Shown here one piece after another: positions 26,414-35,507 of a stretch of 64,000 nt of DNA. Source of the DNA: an uncultured Campylobacter sp. (GTDB lineage Bacteria > Campylobacterota > Campylobacteria > Campylobacterales > Campylobacteraceae); assembly GCF_937981295.1 (NCBI RefSeq), contig NZ_CALJPC010000071.1, positions 129,033-193,032 of the forward strand, read 5' to 3'. How positions within the stretch are numbered: the first letter of the stretch is position 1; every line of letters starts with the position of its first letter. The translations under genes were made by a program, and so were the position numbers. The notes below the pieces were generated by a model. It saw nothing but the letters and a program-made list of their open reading frames with translations. It had not been told where the DNA came from and did no database searches.

Positions 26414-27932
26414 CGCTTCTTACCTTAAAATTTGCTTTTTCCATATAGGCGCGAGTCGCGGTCTGAGAGGCTTTGTTAAACATCAGCTCAAGGCTTTGCG
26501 TCACGCTAGGCTCAATGCTCTTTAACATCAGATTCGGCGCGACGCCAAGCACTACCACCAGCACGCAGATCGGTATAATAGAGCAAAGCTCGGTTCTGTT
26601 TAGATCTCTTAGCTTTTTATTCTCCTCATGCACGAGCGCACCGAAGAAGGTCTTTTTATAAAGATTCATCGAATAGATCGCGCCCATTATTATACCGAGT
26701 CCGCCCAAAAGCGCATAGCTAAAGCTTATTTTAAAAATCCCCGCAAGGCTTAAGAATTCTCCCACGAAGCCGATCGTAAGCGGAAGCCCTATCGAGCCTA
26801 GCAGCACGACGCAAAAACAAAACGCATAAAGCGGCATCACCCGCGCAAGCCCGCCGAACTCGCTGAAAAGCTTCGTATGCCTGCGGTCATATAAAAAGCC
26901 TACGAGCATAAAGAGCCCGCCGCTTACGATACCGTGGCTTATCATCAAAAATACCGCACCGCTCATTCCTTCGCGGCTCATTGAAAAAATTCCTAGCATT
27001 ATGACACCCATATGCGCGATCGAGCTATACGCGATTACCTGTTTGATATCCTTCTGCGCAAAGGCGATGAAGCTTGCATAGATGATCATAACGATCGCTA
27101 CGGCGCACATCATCCCGCTAAAATGCACGCTCGCGTCGGGAAATAGCGGCAGCGAAAATCGCACGAAGCCGTAGGTGCCCATCTTAAGAAGCACGGCGGC
27201 AAGCAGCACCGAGCCTATCGTAGGAGCCTGCCCGTGCGCATACGGCAGCCAGGTATGAAAAGGAAAGCAAGGCGTCTTGATCGCAAAGGCGACCGAAAAT
27301 GCCAAAAATAGAGGAATTTGCGTACTAAGCGGCAACGATAGGCTCTGCCAGTTTAGGATATTAAAGCTATACTCGCCCGTAGCCTCGTGATAGAAATAGC
27401 TCATCGCTACGAGCCCTACGAGTAGAAACATCGAACCGAGGAAGGTATAGATGAAAAATTTCACCGCGGCGTAAATTCTCTTGCCGCTGCCCCACGCGCC
27501 GATGATATAGAGCATCGGAATAAGCGAAAGTTCCCAAAAGATGTAAAACAAAATCGCATCCAGCGCCACGAAAACGCCCACCATCGTCATCTCTAAAAAC
27601 AAAATGCAGATGATTAAATTTTTGGCGCGCTCTTTAATGCTTAGGCTAAGCAGCGCCAAAAAGGTAACCAGCGTGCTTAGGATCACTAAAAACAGCGAAA
27701 TTCCGTCCACGCCGATGAAGTAGTTGATGCCGTATTCGCTTATGAAAGGGTGCAGCACGCTAAACGCGATGCCGTCCACCGGCTCGTAGAGTATCCACAA
27801 AACGAGCGAAAGCACGAACTCTATAAAGCTCATCGTAACGGCGTAGGTCTTGATGCTCGCTTCGTCGATCAAAAAGCCCAAAACCGCAGCTACCGCCGGA
27901 AAAAATATAACCAAACTTAAAAAGTATTCCAT
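26403..27932 (-). CDS. nuoM: NADH-quinone oxidoreductase subunit M
   Basis: Antiporter-like membrane subunit of Complex I, 509 residues, 14 helices. Conserved features include FWELSLIPMLYIIGAWG (the key Glu), FAIKTPCFPFHTWLPYAH and AQKDIKQVIAYSSIAHMG. The ATG at 27932 follows GAGGT and an earlier in-frame TTG is less likely. The stop codon of nuoL lies eight bases upstream of this start. No insert is seen here, unlike nuoN. Confidence 0.95.
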   Translation of the reverse strand: MEYFLSLVIFFPAVAAVLGFLIDEASIKTYAVTMSFIEFVLSLVLWILYEPVDGIAFSVLHPFISEYGINYFIGVDGISLFLVILSTLVTFLALLSLSIKERAKNLIICILFLEMTMVGVFVALDAILFYIFWELSLIPMLYIIGAWGSGKRIYAAVKFFIYTFLGSMFLLVGLVAMSYFYHEATGEYSFNILNWQSLSLPLSTQIPLFLAFSVAFAIKTPCFPFHTWLPYAHGQAPTIGSVLLAAVLLKMGTYGFVRFSLPLFPDASVHFSGMMCAVAIVMIIYASFIAFAQKDIKQVIAYSSIAHMGVIMLGIFSMSREGMSGAVFLMISHGIVSGGLFMLVGFLYDRRHTKLFSEFGGLARVMPLYAFCFCVVLLGSIGLPLTIGFVGEFLSLAGIFKISFSYALLGGLGIIMGAIYSMNLYKKTFFGALVHEENKKLRDLNRTELCSIIPICVLVVVLGVAPNLMLKSIEPSVTQSLELMFNKASQTATRAYMEKANFKVRSDAK

Positions 27933-27939
27933 GCCCACC

Positions 27940-29787
27940 TCACAGCGCAAACGCCAAAATCAGCAAAATGAAAGATCCCAAAACCATCCACCTTAAATTT
28001 GCGCTCAAATCTCCGCTATTGCTTACGCGATCCGCACCCTCGCCGCTTTTTACCGCCACGCGAGCGATCAGATCGGCGCTGGCGTCTATGATCGCGCCGT
28101 CGCATTTAGCGCAGATCTCGCTAAGCTTAGCGTATCCGCGCACGATCACGCGCTCGTAAATTTGCGGGATAAAATACTGAGCGATCAAAATTTTATAAAA
28201 TTTGCAGTTCTTTAAATTTTGGCTAAATTTACCCTTGCCGTATGTCCAAATCGTGCCGATCGCCACCGCGCTTATCATCGCTAGCGTTATGGCGATCAAA
28301 ATTACCTCCACGCCGTGCGGGATCGAAGCTTTAAAGCCCGGCAGTATGCTAAGTACGAACTCCGCAAAATCGTGCTCGAAAAAGCCCGCAATCACCGCAG
28401 GCACGGCCAGCACGCCCATCGCGATGAGGGCAAAGCCTTTTGCCTCGTGCGGATGGTGCGAGTATTTTGCCTTACCAAAAAACACAAGCATTATTAGACG
28501 CACGCTGTAAAACGTCGTCATCGCAGCGCCTGCAAACAGCAGCGCCCAGATAAAATACGCGTCCGCGCTCCACGCCGCTTCTAAAATTTTATCTTTTGAG
28601 AAAAAGCCCGCGAACGGATAAAATCCGCAAAGCGCAAGCGAGCCTATGCACATTAAAATCGCCGTAGGTCGCATAAACTTATATAATCCACCCATATTTT
28701 GGATATTTAGATCGTCCTTCATCGCGTGCATTACGTTGCCCGCGCCCAAAAATAGAAGCGCTTTGAAAAACGCATGCGTCGCTAGATGAAATAGCGCGAT
28801 CCAATACGCCCCGAGCCCCGCGGCTACGAACATATAGCCAAGCTGCGAAAGCGTGGAGTAGGCGATGATTTTTTTAAGATCGTTATGAACCAGCGCCATC
28901 GACGCCGCAAAGACCGCCACGAAAGCGCCCAAGCAGACGATAAAGCCGCTTACTTCGGGCGCGAGCGCGAAAATCGCATTTGCGCGGATCACCAGATAAA
29001 CGCCCGCCGTAACCATCGTCGCTGCGTGAATAAGCGCGGATACGGGCGTCGGACCCGCCATCGCGTCTGCCAGCCAGGTATGGAATGGAAACTGCGCGCT
29101 TTTGCCCATCGCGCCGATGAATAAAAGCGCGGCGATCAGAGTTAAAATTTCAGGCTCCAAGCCCGCCGCGTTCGCAAATACCACCTCGTACCGCAGCGAG
29201 CCGAAATTTAAATAGATCAGAAAAATTCCAAGCAACATCCCAAGGTCTGCGATGCGGTTCATTATGAAAGCTTCGTTGGCGTACCAGCTGTAATTGCTCC
29301 TATCATACCAAAAGCCTATTAGCAGCCACGAGCAGAGTCCGACCCCCTCCCAGCCGATGAAAAGTCCTAAAAAATTATCGCTCGTTACCAAAACCAGCAT
29401 CGAAAAAACGAAAAGCCCCAGGAAGCTGAAAAATTTAGCGAAGTTTTCATCATCCCACATATAGTAGATCGAATACACGTGCACTACGCTGGAAACGATG
29501 CCTACGACCACCATCATCACCGCACTTACGCTATCGATAAGAAAGCTAAATTTTGCGTCCAAAAATCCCGTGCTTATGAAATCGGCTAAATTTACGCTGA
29601 TTAGGCGGTTGTCAGAGACGAGCTCCATCAAAGCAAGCGACGCGATAGTACTTAAAATCACCAGCGCCGAGCAGATTACGCCAATAAACATCTTATCTTT
29701 GGCGCGAATGAAAACGCCTGCGAAGATCGCCGAGGCAAGCGGTGCGAAAAGGGCGATTAAAAGCCACACAAAAACGGTATCAAGCAT
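27940..29787 (-). CDS. nuoL: NADH-quinone oxidoreductase subunit L
   Basis: Largest proton-pumping subunit of Complex I, 615 residues, with 16 or so helices and the C-terminal lateral helix. Conserved segments GWEGVGLCSWLLIGFWYDR, GKSAQFPFHTWLADAMAG and HNDLKKIIAYSTLSQLGYM are intact. Two ATGs lie nine bases apart; AAGG abuts the first (29796), so the second has the more normal spacing. It overlaps the nuoK end. Confidence 0.95.
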   Translation of the reverse strand: MLDTVFVWLLIALFAPLASAIFAGVFIRAKDKMFIGVICSALVILSTIASLALMELVSDNRLISVNLADFISTGFLDAKFSFLIDSVSAVMMVVVGIVSSVVHVYSIYYMWDDENFAKFFSFLGLFVFSMLVLVTSDNFLGLFIGWEGVGLCSWLLIGFWYDRSNYSWYANEAFIMNRIADLGMLLGIFLIYLNFGSLRYEVVFANAAGLEPEILTLIAALLFIGAMGKSAQFPFHTWLADAMAGPTPVSALIHAATMVTAGVYLVIRANAIFALAPEVSGFIVCLGAFVAVFAASMALVHNDLKKIIAYSTLSQLGYMFVAAGLGAYWIALFHLATHAFFKALLFLGAGNVMHAMKDDLNIQNMGGLYKFMRPTAILMCIGSLALCGFYPFAGFFSKDKILEAAWSADAYFIWALLFAGAAMTTFYSVRLIMLVFFGKAKYSHHPHEAKGFALIAMGVLAVPAVIAGFFEHDFAEFVLSILPGFKASIPHGVEVILIAITLAMISAVAIGTIWTYGKGKFSQNLKNCKFYKILIAQYFIPQIYERVIVRGYAKLSEICAKCDGAIIDASADLIARVAVKSGEGADRVSNSGDLSANLRWMVLGSFILLILAFAL

Positions 29788-30103
29788 CCGGTCCATCCTT
29801 GGAAGGATTTTTAAAATTTACGAAGCCGTCAAGTTCGATGCTGCCCGTTTTCTTATACCACAAGATGAGTAGTCCAAGCCCCACGGCCATCTCGCTCGCG
29901 GCAATCGCAACGATGAAAAGCGCAAAAATTTCGCCGTTTATATTGTCGTAAAATTTCGCCACGGCGACGAGGGCTAAATTTGCGGCGTTTAATAAAATTT
30001 CGCTCGAAAAAAAGAGCATTATTAAATTCCTTCGCTTCATCATACCCGCAAGCCCGAGCCCAAACATCATCGCAGCGACGATCAGATAGTGATTTAGACC
30101 CAT
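29780..30103 (-). CDS. nuoK: NADH-quinone oxidoreductase subunit K
   Basis: Small three-helix membrane subunit of Complex I, 107 residues, with the two conserved glutamates in FFSSEILLNAANL and AIAASEMAVGLGL that take part in proton transfer. It starts one base after nuoJ ends and overlaps nuoL. Confidence 0.95.
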   Translation of the reverse strand: MGLNHYLIVAAMMFGLGLAGMMKRRNLIMLFFSSEILLNAANLALVAVAKFYDNINGEIFALFIVAIAASEMAVGLGLLILWYKKTGSIELDGFVNFKNPSKDGPDA

Positions 30104-30104
30104 T

Positions 30105-30632
30105 TTATCCCTCGCTCTCTTCGTATGTCAGGCTTGCGTCCATCTGCTTATGCGCAAGCACGATAGCGCAGATCATCGCCACGAGCAGCATCACGGCTGC
30201 AAGCTCGAAAATCGCTAGATATTTCGTAAAAATAATCATCCCAAGCGCCTCGGTATCGTCGGTGTTTAAAATTTTAAGCGTTTCTACGTTGTTTGCGACC
30301 ACCGCGCCGAGCACGATAATCACGAGCAAAAATGCGATCACGCCGCTAAGCGCGAAAAATAGCCTTGCGCCCTTTTTCGGCTCGCTTACGTTTTTATCCG
30401 CGCCCAAAAACATCAGCGCGAAGCCGTAAAGCACGATCACGGCGCCCGTGTAAACTATGATCTGCACCACGCCTAAAAACTCCGCATCCAGCAAGAAGAA
30501 AAATCCGCTCATAAATACCATGCCGCCGGCCAGCGCGCTAAGGGCGTAAAGGACGTTTTTGCTAAAAACGCTGATGCAAAAAAGCGCCAGGCAAACCGCG
30601 CTGAAAAAATAAAATGCAAGCGTTTGTATCAT
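30105..30632 (-). CDS. nuoJ: NADH-quinone oxidoreductase subunit J
   Basis: Five-helix membrane subunit of Complex I, 175 residues, with the family segment EFLGVVQIIVYTGAVIVLYGF containing the pi-bulge helix. It overlaps the nuoI stop by four bases and is one base from nuoK. Confidence 0.95.
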   Translation of the reverse strand: MIQTLAFYFFSAVCLALFCISVFSKNVLYALSALAGGMVFMSGFFFLLDAEFLGVVQIIVYTGAVIVLYGFALMFLGADKNVSEPKKGARLFFALSGVIAFLLVIIVLGAVVANNVETLKILNTDDTEALGMIIFTKYLAIFELAAVMLLVAMICAIVLAHKQMDASLTYEESEG

Positions 30633-31807
30633 TGCTCCTCCCCCTGCGCGGCGGAATCCGGCGCGGAACTTTGCGTAGAATTCTCAGCGTCCGCGGCGGA
30701 ATTCTTTTTAGAATTTGCCTTAGATTTTTTACCTCGCGCGGCGGAATTTCCCGCGTCTTGCGGAACGGAATTTTCTTTAGAATTCTCCAAAGAATCGTCG
30801 TTCGTAGCGGAATTATTTTTAAAATTTTCCGTAGAATCGCCGACATAATTTTCAGCGTGCGGCACAACGGAATTCTCTTTAAAATTTTCCGCCAAATTTT
30901 TACTATCCATAGCGGAATCTTCGGCGCTTTGAGAAGCGGGGTTTTCTTTGGAATTCCGCTGCGAATCAGGCGCGGAATTTTGAGCGTCCGTAACGGAATT
31001 TTCTTTAGAATTTTTGGCGTTCGCGGCGGAGCTTCCCTTTAAGCTTGCCCGCCCCACGTCTTGCCGCTCGGCTAAAATTTCGCCGCTTAAGCCAGCGCTC
31101 TTTGAAAATAGAATTTTATCGTTAGCGGCGCCCTCTTTTTTAGAGCTTTCCGCAGCGCTATTTTTTAAATTTGAATCTGCGCTCTTTGAGCTTAGCTCAT
31201 CGCTTGCGGCGTCGCTTTTTATATAGGCGTTCGGCGTCATCTTGATTCGCGCGCCTGCGTTTTCATCCAGGCTGCCATAGCCCGCAAACTCCTGTGCCGC
31301 GCCGTTTAAGCATAAATTTTCGCCGCGGATCAAAAGATCCTCTTTAAAGCCGTAATACGCGCGCTGTTCGCTCGCAAGCTCATATTCGCAGCCGTGCACG
31401 ATAGCGATCTCGGGGCAGACGTCCGCGCAAAGCCCGCAGTAGACGCAGCGCCCTAAATTTATCGAGTAGTTATCTACCTTTTTGCGGCCGTCGGCGCCGA
31501 GGCTTGTCTCCATCGCGATGCAGTTCGCCACGCAGATCTTCTCGCACAAACCGCATCCGATGCAGCGTTCGCTGCCGCTTTCAAGCAGGCGCATAAGCTT
31601 GTGCACGCCGCGGTATCTAGGCGGCATGACAAATTTTTCCATAGGATACCGAAGTGTATGCGAGCCGCCGCGCTTAAACATATTTTTTAGCACCACCCAC
31701 AGCCCCACGAAAAGCTCGCCGCGAAAGGTGCGGGAGAGGAATCTGCGCAGCTTATCGCCGCCGGATTTAATAGGGGTTCGTTTATCGATCTGAGCGTATC
31801 TTGCCAT
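30629..31807 (-). CDS. nuoI: NADH-quinone oxidoreductase subunit I with a 200-residue repetitive tail
   Basis: Peripheral-arm subunit of Complex I carrying two [4Fe-4S] clusters, with cysteines at 82, 85, 88, 92 or 96 and 121, 124, 127, 131 (CVYCGLCADVCP). Residues 1-190 form the normal NuoI. Residues about 193-392 are a hydrophilic, Ser/Asn/Ala/Lys/Glu-rich tail with six copies of N-(S/F)-K-(E/N/K)-N-(S/P). C. jejuni NuoI is about half this total length. The tail should lie in the cytoplasm and ends just before nuoJ, with four bases of overlap, so it is not a fusion to another gene. Confidence 0.92.
   Translation of the reverse strand: MARYAQIDKRTPIKSGGDKLRRFLSRTFRGELFVGLWVVLKNMFKRGGSHTLRYPMEKFVMPPRYRGVHKLMRLLESGSERCIGCGLCEKICVANCIAMETSLGADGRKKVDNYSINLGRCVYCGLCADVCPEIAIVHGCEYELASEQRAYYGFKEDLLIRGENLCLNGAAQEFAGYGSLDENAGARIKMTPNAYIKSDAASDELSSKSADSNLKNSAAESSKKEGAANDKILFSKSAGLSGEILAERQDVGRASLKGSSAANAKNSKENSVTDAQNSAPDSQRNSKENPASQSAEDSAMDSKNLAENFKENSVVPHAENYVGDSTENFKNNSATNDDSLENSKENSVPQDAGNSAARGKKSKANSKKNSAADAENSTQSSAPDSAAQGEEQ
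30632..31231 (-). repeat. RAATTY-saturated tail of nuoI
   Basis: I counted 14 RAATTY hexamers from 30,661 to 31,020. The encoded six-residue core N-(S/F)-K-x-N-(S/P) starts near residues 266, 285, 308, 328, 342 and 365. Asn-Ser and Asn-Phe dipeptides arise whenever RAATTY is read in the xxR-AAT-TYn frame. Confidence 0.8.
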
Positions 31808-31817
31808 CGCGCCCTCC

Positions 31818-32813
31818 TTAAACGATCGCTAGCGCGGTAATTAGAACGCAAGCAAGAGCTAACGGCATGCAGACTTTCCAGCAAAGCCCCATCAGCTGAT
31901 CGGGGCGCAGATGCGGCCACGCCGCGCGCGCCCATAGGAAGCAGAAAAACACGAGGCTTGATTTTAATACCATCATAATGCCGCCGGGGATAAACCAAAA
32001 CGCGTTAAATCCGCCTAAAAAGACCAGCGTCGTAGCGACTGAGTAAGTTATGATATTGGCGTATTCGCCGATAAAAAACATACCCCAGCGCATGCCCGAA
32101 TACGCCGTACCAGCGCCCGCTACGATCTCAGTTTCGTTTTCGGTGAGGCATAGCGGCGTGCGGTTGCACTCTAGAAAGGCTGCGATGAGAAAGAGCGCGA
32201 AGCAGACGGGCTCTTTCCAGATAAACCACTTGTCAATACCGCCGCTTTGCGCGCTTACGATGTCGATGAGCGAGAGCGAGCCCGTGATCATCACGATAGG
32301 GATCAGGCTAAGGCCGTTTATCACCTCAAAGCAGGTGATCTGCAAAAACGCGCGAAACGCGCCTATCGTGCCCCATTTATTGTAGCTCGCAAGCCCTCCG
32401 ATCAGCAGTCCGTAAACGCAGGTACCGCTAGCTCCGAGCAAAAATAAAATTCCCACATTTATATCGCTTAAAATCGGCTGTATCGTCCGCCCGCCGATCG
32501 TAAACTCCGGCAGCAGCGGCACTACCGAAAGCGCCACGAAAGCGCCCGTAGCCGATATTATCGGCGCGATTTTAAAAAGAAGCTTATTCGCCCGCGCAGG
32601 GATCGCGTCCTCTTTAGTAAAAAGCTTTATCATATCAGCGCCCACCTGCAAAAGCCCCGCAGGCCCGACCATAGAGGGTCCGATCCTGCGCTGCATAAAG
32701 GCAAGCACCTTACGCTCGGCATAGGTTGCAAGCCCCGAGAGTAGCGCGATGACGGCTAAAATCACGAGCGCCTTTAAGACGGTAGCTACGAAATAAAATG
32801 CACTATCGCTCAT
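31818..32813 (-). CDS. nuoH: NADH-quinone oxidoreductase subunit H
   Basis: Membrane subunit forming part of the quinone chamber, 331 residues, eight helices. Conserved segments include YAERKVLAFMQRRIGPSMVG, LQVGADMIKLFTKED, and ECNRTPLCLTENETEIVAG with the functional Glu residues. It starts with a four-base overlap with nuoG and ends ten bases before nuoI. Confidence 0.95.
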   Translation of the reverse strand: MSDSAFYFVATVLKALVILAVIALLSGLATYAERKVLAFMQRRIGPSMVGPAGLLQVGADMIKLFTKEDAIPARANKLLFKIAPIISATGAFVALSVVPLLPEFTIGGRTIQPILSDINVGILFLLGASGTCVYGLLIGGLASYNKWGTIGAFRAFLQITCFEVINGLSLIPIVMITGSLSLIDIVSAQSGGIDKWFIWKEPVCFALFLIAAFLECNRTPLCLTENETEIVAGAGTAYSGMRWGMFFIGEYANIITYSVATTLVFLGGFNAFWFIPGGIMMVLKSSLVFFCFLWARAAWPHLRPDQLMGLCWKVCMPLALACVLITALAIV

Positions 32814-35506
32814 CTGCCCTCTCCTTTGGAATTTGAAATTTTCTCGATTTTCACGCTTGCATAGCGCGAGGTTTTGAAAAATATCTCGCCGCGAAGCTTC
32901 TCATCAAAATACGGCAGATACGCCCCGCTAAAGCCTGGATCGATCTTTACGCTAGCGACGATTTCGCATTTTAAATTTACGAGCTCAGTCGCGCCGTTTT
33001 CGCTATTTTCATCACCAGTAGTATCGGCTTTATACACGGCGCTTGCGCGATCCGTTTTTTTAGCGCGACCAGTGCCGCTTTTATCATTAGCGGCACTCGT
33101 TTTGCCCGCGTCGCTAGTTTTTTTATCGTTGCTCGCGCCGTCTGCTTGGTAAATTTTAACGACGTCGCCCGCGCTTACGCCCAGAGCTTCGGCGATGCCG
33201 GGGCTTAGATACAGCGCGCCCGCTTCGCCCAGAGCGCTGCTTGCGCCGCTAAATTTATTGAATTGATGCAGCGGATTTGCCTCATAGATTAAAATTTCGC
33301 CCTCGCCCGCGCTAATCGGCGCTGAAAGCGAAATTTCAAACTCCTCCTCGCTAGCGGCGAACCCCTCATTTCGCAGCTCATATCCGCGGTGGTTTGCGCC
33401 GCCGTTGTCGTAAAAATTTTCTAAATCGTCAAATTTAACCTGCTCAAAATCTGCGCCCAAGCTTGACGTATAGCTGATCGCGTGTTCCGCGCAAACTCCC
33501 AGCGCACAGGCGATGTCGTTTAACTCATATCCGCCGTAATCAAGCGCCGCATTTGTAGGCACTACGCGCTTGTCGTAGTTCGTAAACGTGCCCTCCTGCT
33601 GCACTAAGCTAGGCGCGTCCAGATCGGCCTCCAGCACGCCGAAGCTTATATCGCCCGCTTCGTTGTAGCCTAGCGTCTCACCCGCGCTCATTTGCGCACT
33701 AAGCTCACAGATGAGAGCGACGCCAAGGCTGTTCGTGCGCGGCGGCACCACTAGCACTTTTAGCGGCGTGTAGCGCTGCACCAAGCCCGCTAGACGCGCG
33801 AGCGTGGCGCTATTTGGCGTGCGGATAAAATCCTCGCCGATGATGAGCGAAAAACTCTCCTTTTTAGCCAAAAGCTCATCCACTTTCTGCTCGTCCAGCC
33901 CGAGCGTGCGGGCAAAATTTGAAATTTTACTTTCCGCGGGATTCTCGGAATTCTGCGCGGAATTTTTTGCGGGATTTTCAGCGCCATCCGCGCCTGCGGA
34001 ATTTTCGGTACCGCTGGCGCTCGCAATATTCCCGACGCCATTTGCCTCCGCAGAATTCTCAGGATTTTGCGAATCTGCGGGTTTATCGTCTAAATTTTCC
34101 TTCGCCGCGGCGCGCGAAATTTCAAATTCCGCCGCGAGTTTCGCATCCAGCCACTCAGGCAGATCGCGCCCGAACTTTTGCAAGATCCAAAGCAGGATCT
34201 GCGCCTCCAAGCCCGCGGCGTGTGGCTGATGGATGAAATTTTTACCAAAGCTCTTAATTCCCTCGTCGCAAAACGGATGAAAATAGATCCCGCTTGCCTT
34301 ATTTAGCTTGCAGGCGCTGTTTACCGCATAGCCTAGATTTGGAGCGTCGCTGCGCAAAAATGTGCCGCAAACGACGATAAAATCGCTATTTTTAATCGTC
34401 TGCGAATCCGCATTATAAAATTTCGTGCCGCTAAGCTTAGAAAATTCGCGCAGGAATTTTTGATACGCAAGCGCTTCGTCGTTAATCAGAGCGAGCTTAA
34501 ATTTTTGCCGCAAAAGCTCTAAAATCCGAGCTTCTTCGTTGGTGATGAAGCTATTAAATTTGATATTTTTGATCTCGCCGTCCTCGATGCCGCGCACGAT
34601 GCGGTTAAAAACCGCTTCGTTTTTGCTCGCCCGCTCGTTTGAAAAATCCCAGCCGAAGCGTGCTGCGGCGTGCAGGACGCTAAAATTTATGTCACTACTA
34701 ACGCGATAAATTTTTTCACGCGGGTCGCCTATGCCGCGGCGCTTGATCTCGTAATAAAGCAGTTCGCAGTCGCTGCTGTGCGGGTTGGAAGCGGGGATTT
34801 GGCGCAGCTCCCAGGCGTTTGAAACGTATTTAAATGCGCTCTCTACCAGAGCCCCAGTCGGGCAAACCGCCGCGCTCTCACCGTAGTTTACGCAATCATC
34901 ATTTTCATTTACCCGCGCGATTAGGCTTTTTTGCAGTTTGTTCCACACGGCGTAGGCGTCTTTGGGCATCGCGTCCTTTTGCTCCTTACTCGGCGCGTCT
35001 CCGCCGCGCGGAACGAGCTTAAACGCATCTACGCCTAAGCGGTCTTTCGCGGCGGTGATACAGCGCTCGCAAACGATGCAAAGGCTAGGATCGTAGCTCA
35101 AATAACCCCAATCCTGCACCTCGCGCGCCGTATCGCGGATAGCGTAGCTTTGGGCATTTGTGCGCATCAGATGGGCTAAATTTTGAAGCTCGCACTCGCC
35201 GCTTTGATCGCAAACCCCGCACGCCATCGGATGGTTGATACAATAAACCTGCGTGATCGCTTCGCGCTCGACATCGATCTCGGGGCTGCGGCTGTAAACG
35301 ACCATGCCGTCCTTGGCCTTGGCGTTGCAGCTATAGACGCGCTTGCCGTCCGCTTCGACCATACAAAGTCTGCATGCTAATGTCGGCGTACCGCCGCTTA
35401 GATAACAAAGCGCAGGGATAAAAACGCCGCAGCGACGCGCGACCTGCAAGATGTACTCGCCCTCGTCGCACTCGCAAGCTTTACCGTCGATCGTGATCTT
35501 TGCCAT
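32810..35506 (-). CDS. nuoG: NADH-quinone oxidoreductase subunit G with inserts
   Basis: Largest peripheral-arm subunit, 898 residues. The [2Fe-2S] cysteines 34, 45, 48, 60, the N5 cluster His92-Cys96-Cys99-Cys105 and the [4Fe-4S] cysteines 143, 146, 149, 215 are all present. The molybdopterin-oxidoreductase-like domain that follows carries two low-complexity inserts, about 470-530 (Asn/Glu/Ala-rich) and 788-842 (Lys/Thr/Ser-rich). With NuoE and NuoF missing, electrons probably enter this subunit from a non-NADH donor; the donor is not shown by the sequence. Confidence 0.94.
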   Translation of the reverse strand: MAKITIDGKACECDEGEYILQVARRCGVFIPALCYLSGGTPTLACRLCMVEADGKRVYSCNAKAKDGMVVYSRSPEIDVEREAITQVYCINHPMACGVCDQSGECELQNLAHLMRTNAQSYAIRDTAREVQDWGYLSYDPSLCIVCERCITAAKDRLGVDAFKLVPRGGDAPSKEQKDAMPKDAYAVWNKLQKSLIARVNENDDCVNYGESAAVCPTGALVESAFKYVSNAWELRQIPASNPHSSDCELLYYEIKRRGIGDPREKIYRVSSDINFSVLHAAARFGWDFSNERASKNEAVFNRIVRGIEDGEIKNIKFNSFITNEEARILELLRQKFKLALINDEALAYQKFLREFSKLSGTKFYNADSQTIKNSDFIVVCGTFLRSDAPNLGYAVNSACKLNKASGIYFHPFCDEGIKSFGKNFIHQPHAAGLEAQILLWILQKFGRDLPEWLDAKLAAEFEISRAAAKENLDDKPADSQNPENSAEANGVGNIASASGTENSAGADGAENPAKNSAQNSENPAESKISNFARTLGLDEQKVDELLAKKESFSLIIGEDFIRTPNSATLARLAGLVQRYTPLKVLVVPPRTNSLGVALICELSAQMSAGETLGYNEAGDISFGVLEADLDAPSLVQQEGTFTNYDKRVVPTNAALDYGGYELNDIACALGVCAEHAISYTSSLGADFEQVKFDDLENFYDNGGANHRGYELRNEGFAASEEEFEISLSAPISAGEGEILIYEANPLHQFNKFSGASSALGEAGALYLSPGIAEALGVSAGDVVKIYQADGASNDKKTSDAGKTSAANDKSGTGRAKKTDRASAVYKADTTGDENSENGATELVNLKCEIVASVKIDPGFSGAYLPYFDEKLRGEIFFKTSRYASVKIEKISNSKGEGR
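33917..34099 (-). repeat. RAATTY-rich insert in nuoG
   Basis: About 61 codons of Asn/Glu/Ser/Ala-rich sequence (SAQNSENPAES type units) with about seven RAATTY hexamers. In frame, inside the C-terminal catalytic-like domain. Confidence 0.7.
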
Positions 35507-35507
35507 T

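Noticed and set aside
30614..31042. A 142-codon plus-strand frame opposite the nuoI tail, rich in Arg/Ile/Gly/Phe
   Set aside because: It is the antisense image of the RAATTY repeat; the nuoI frame continues cleanly and ends in a four-base overlap with nuoJ.
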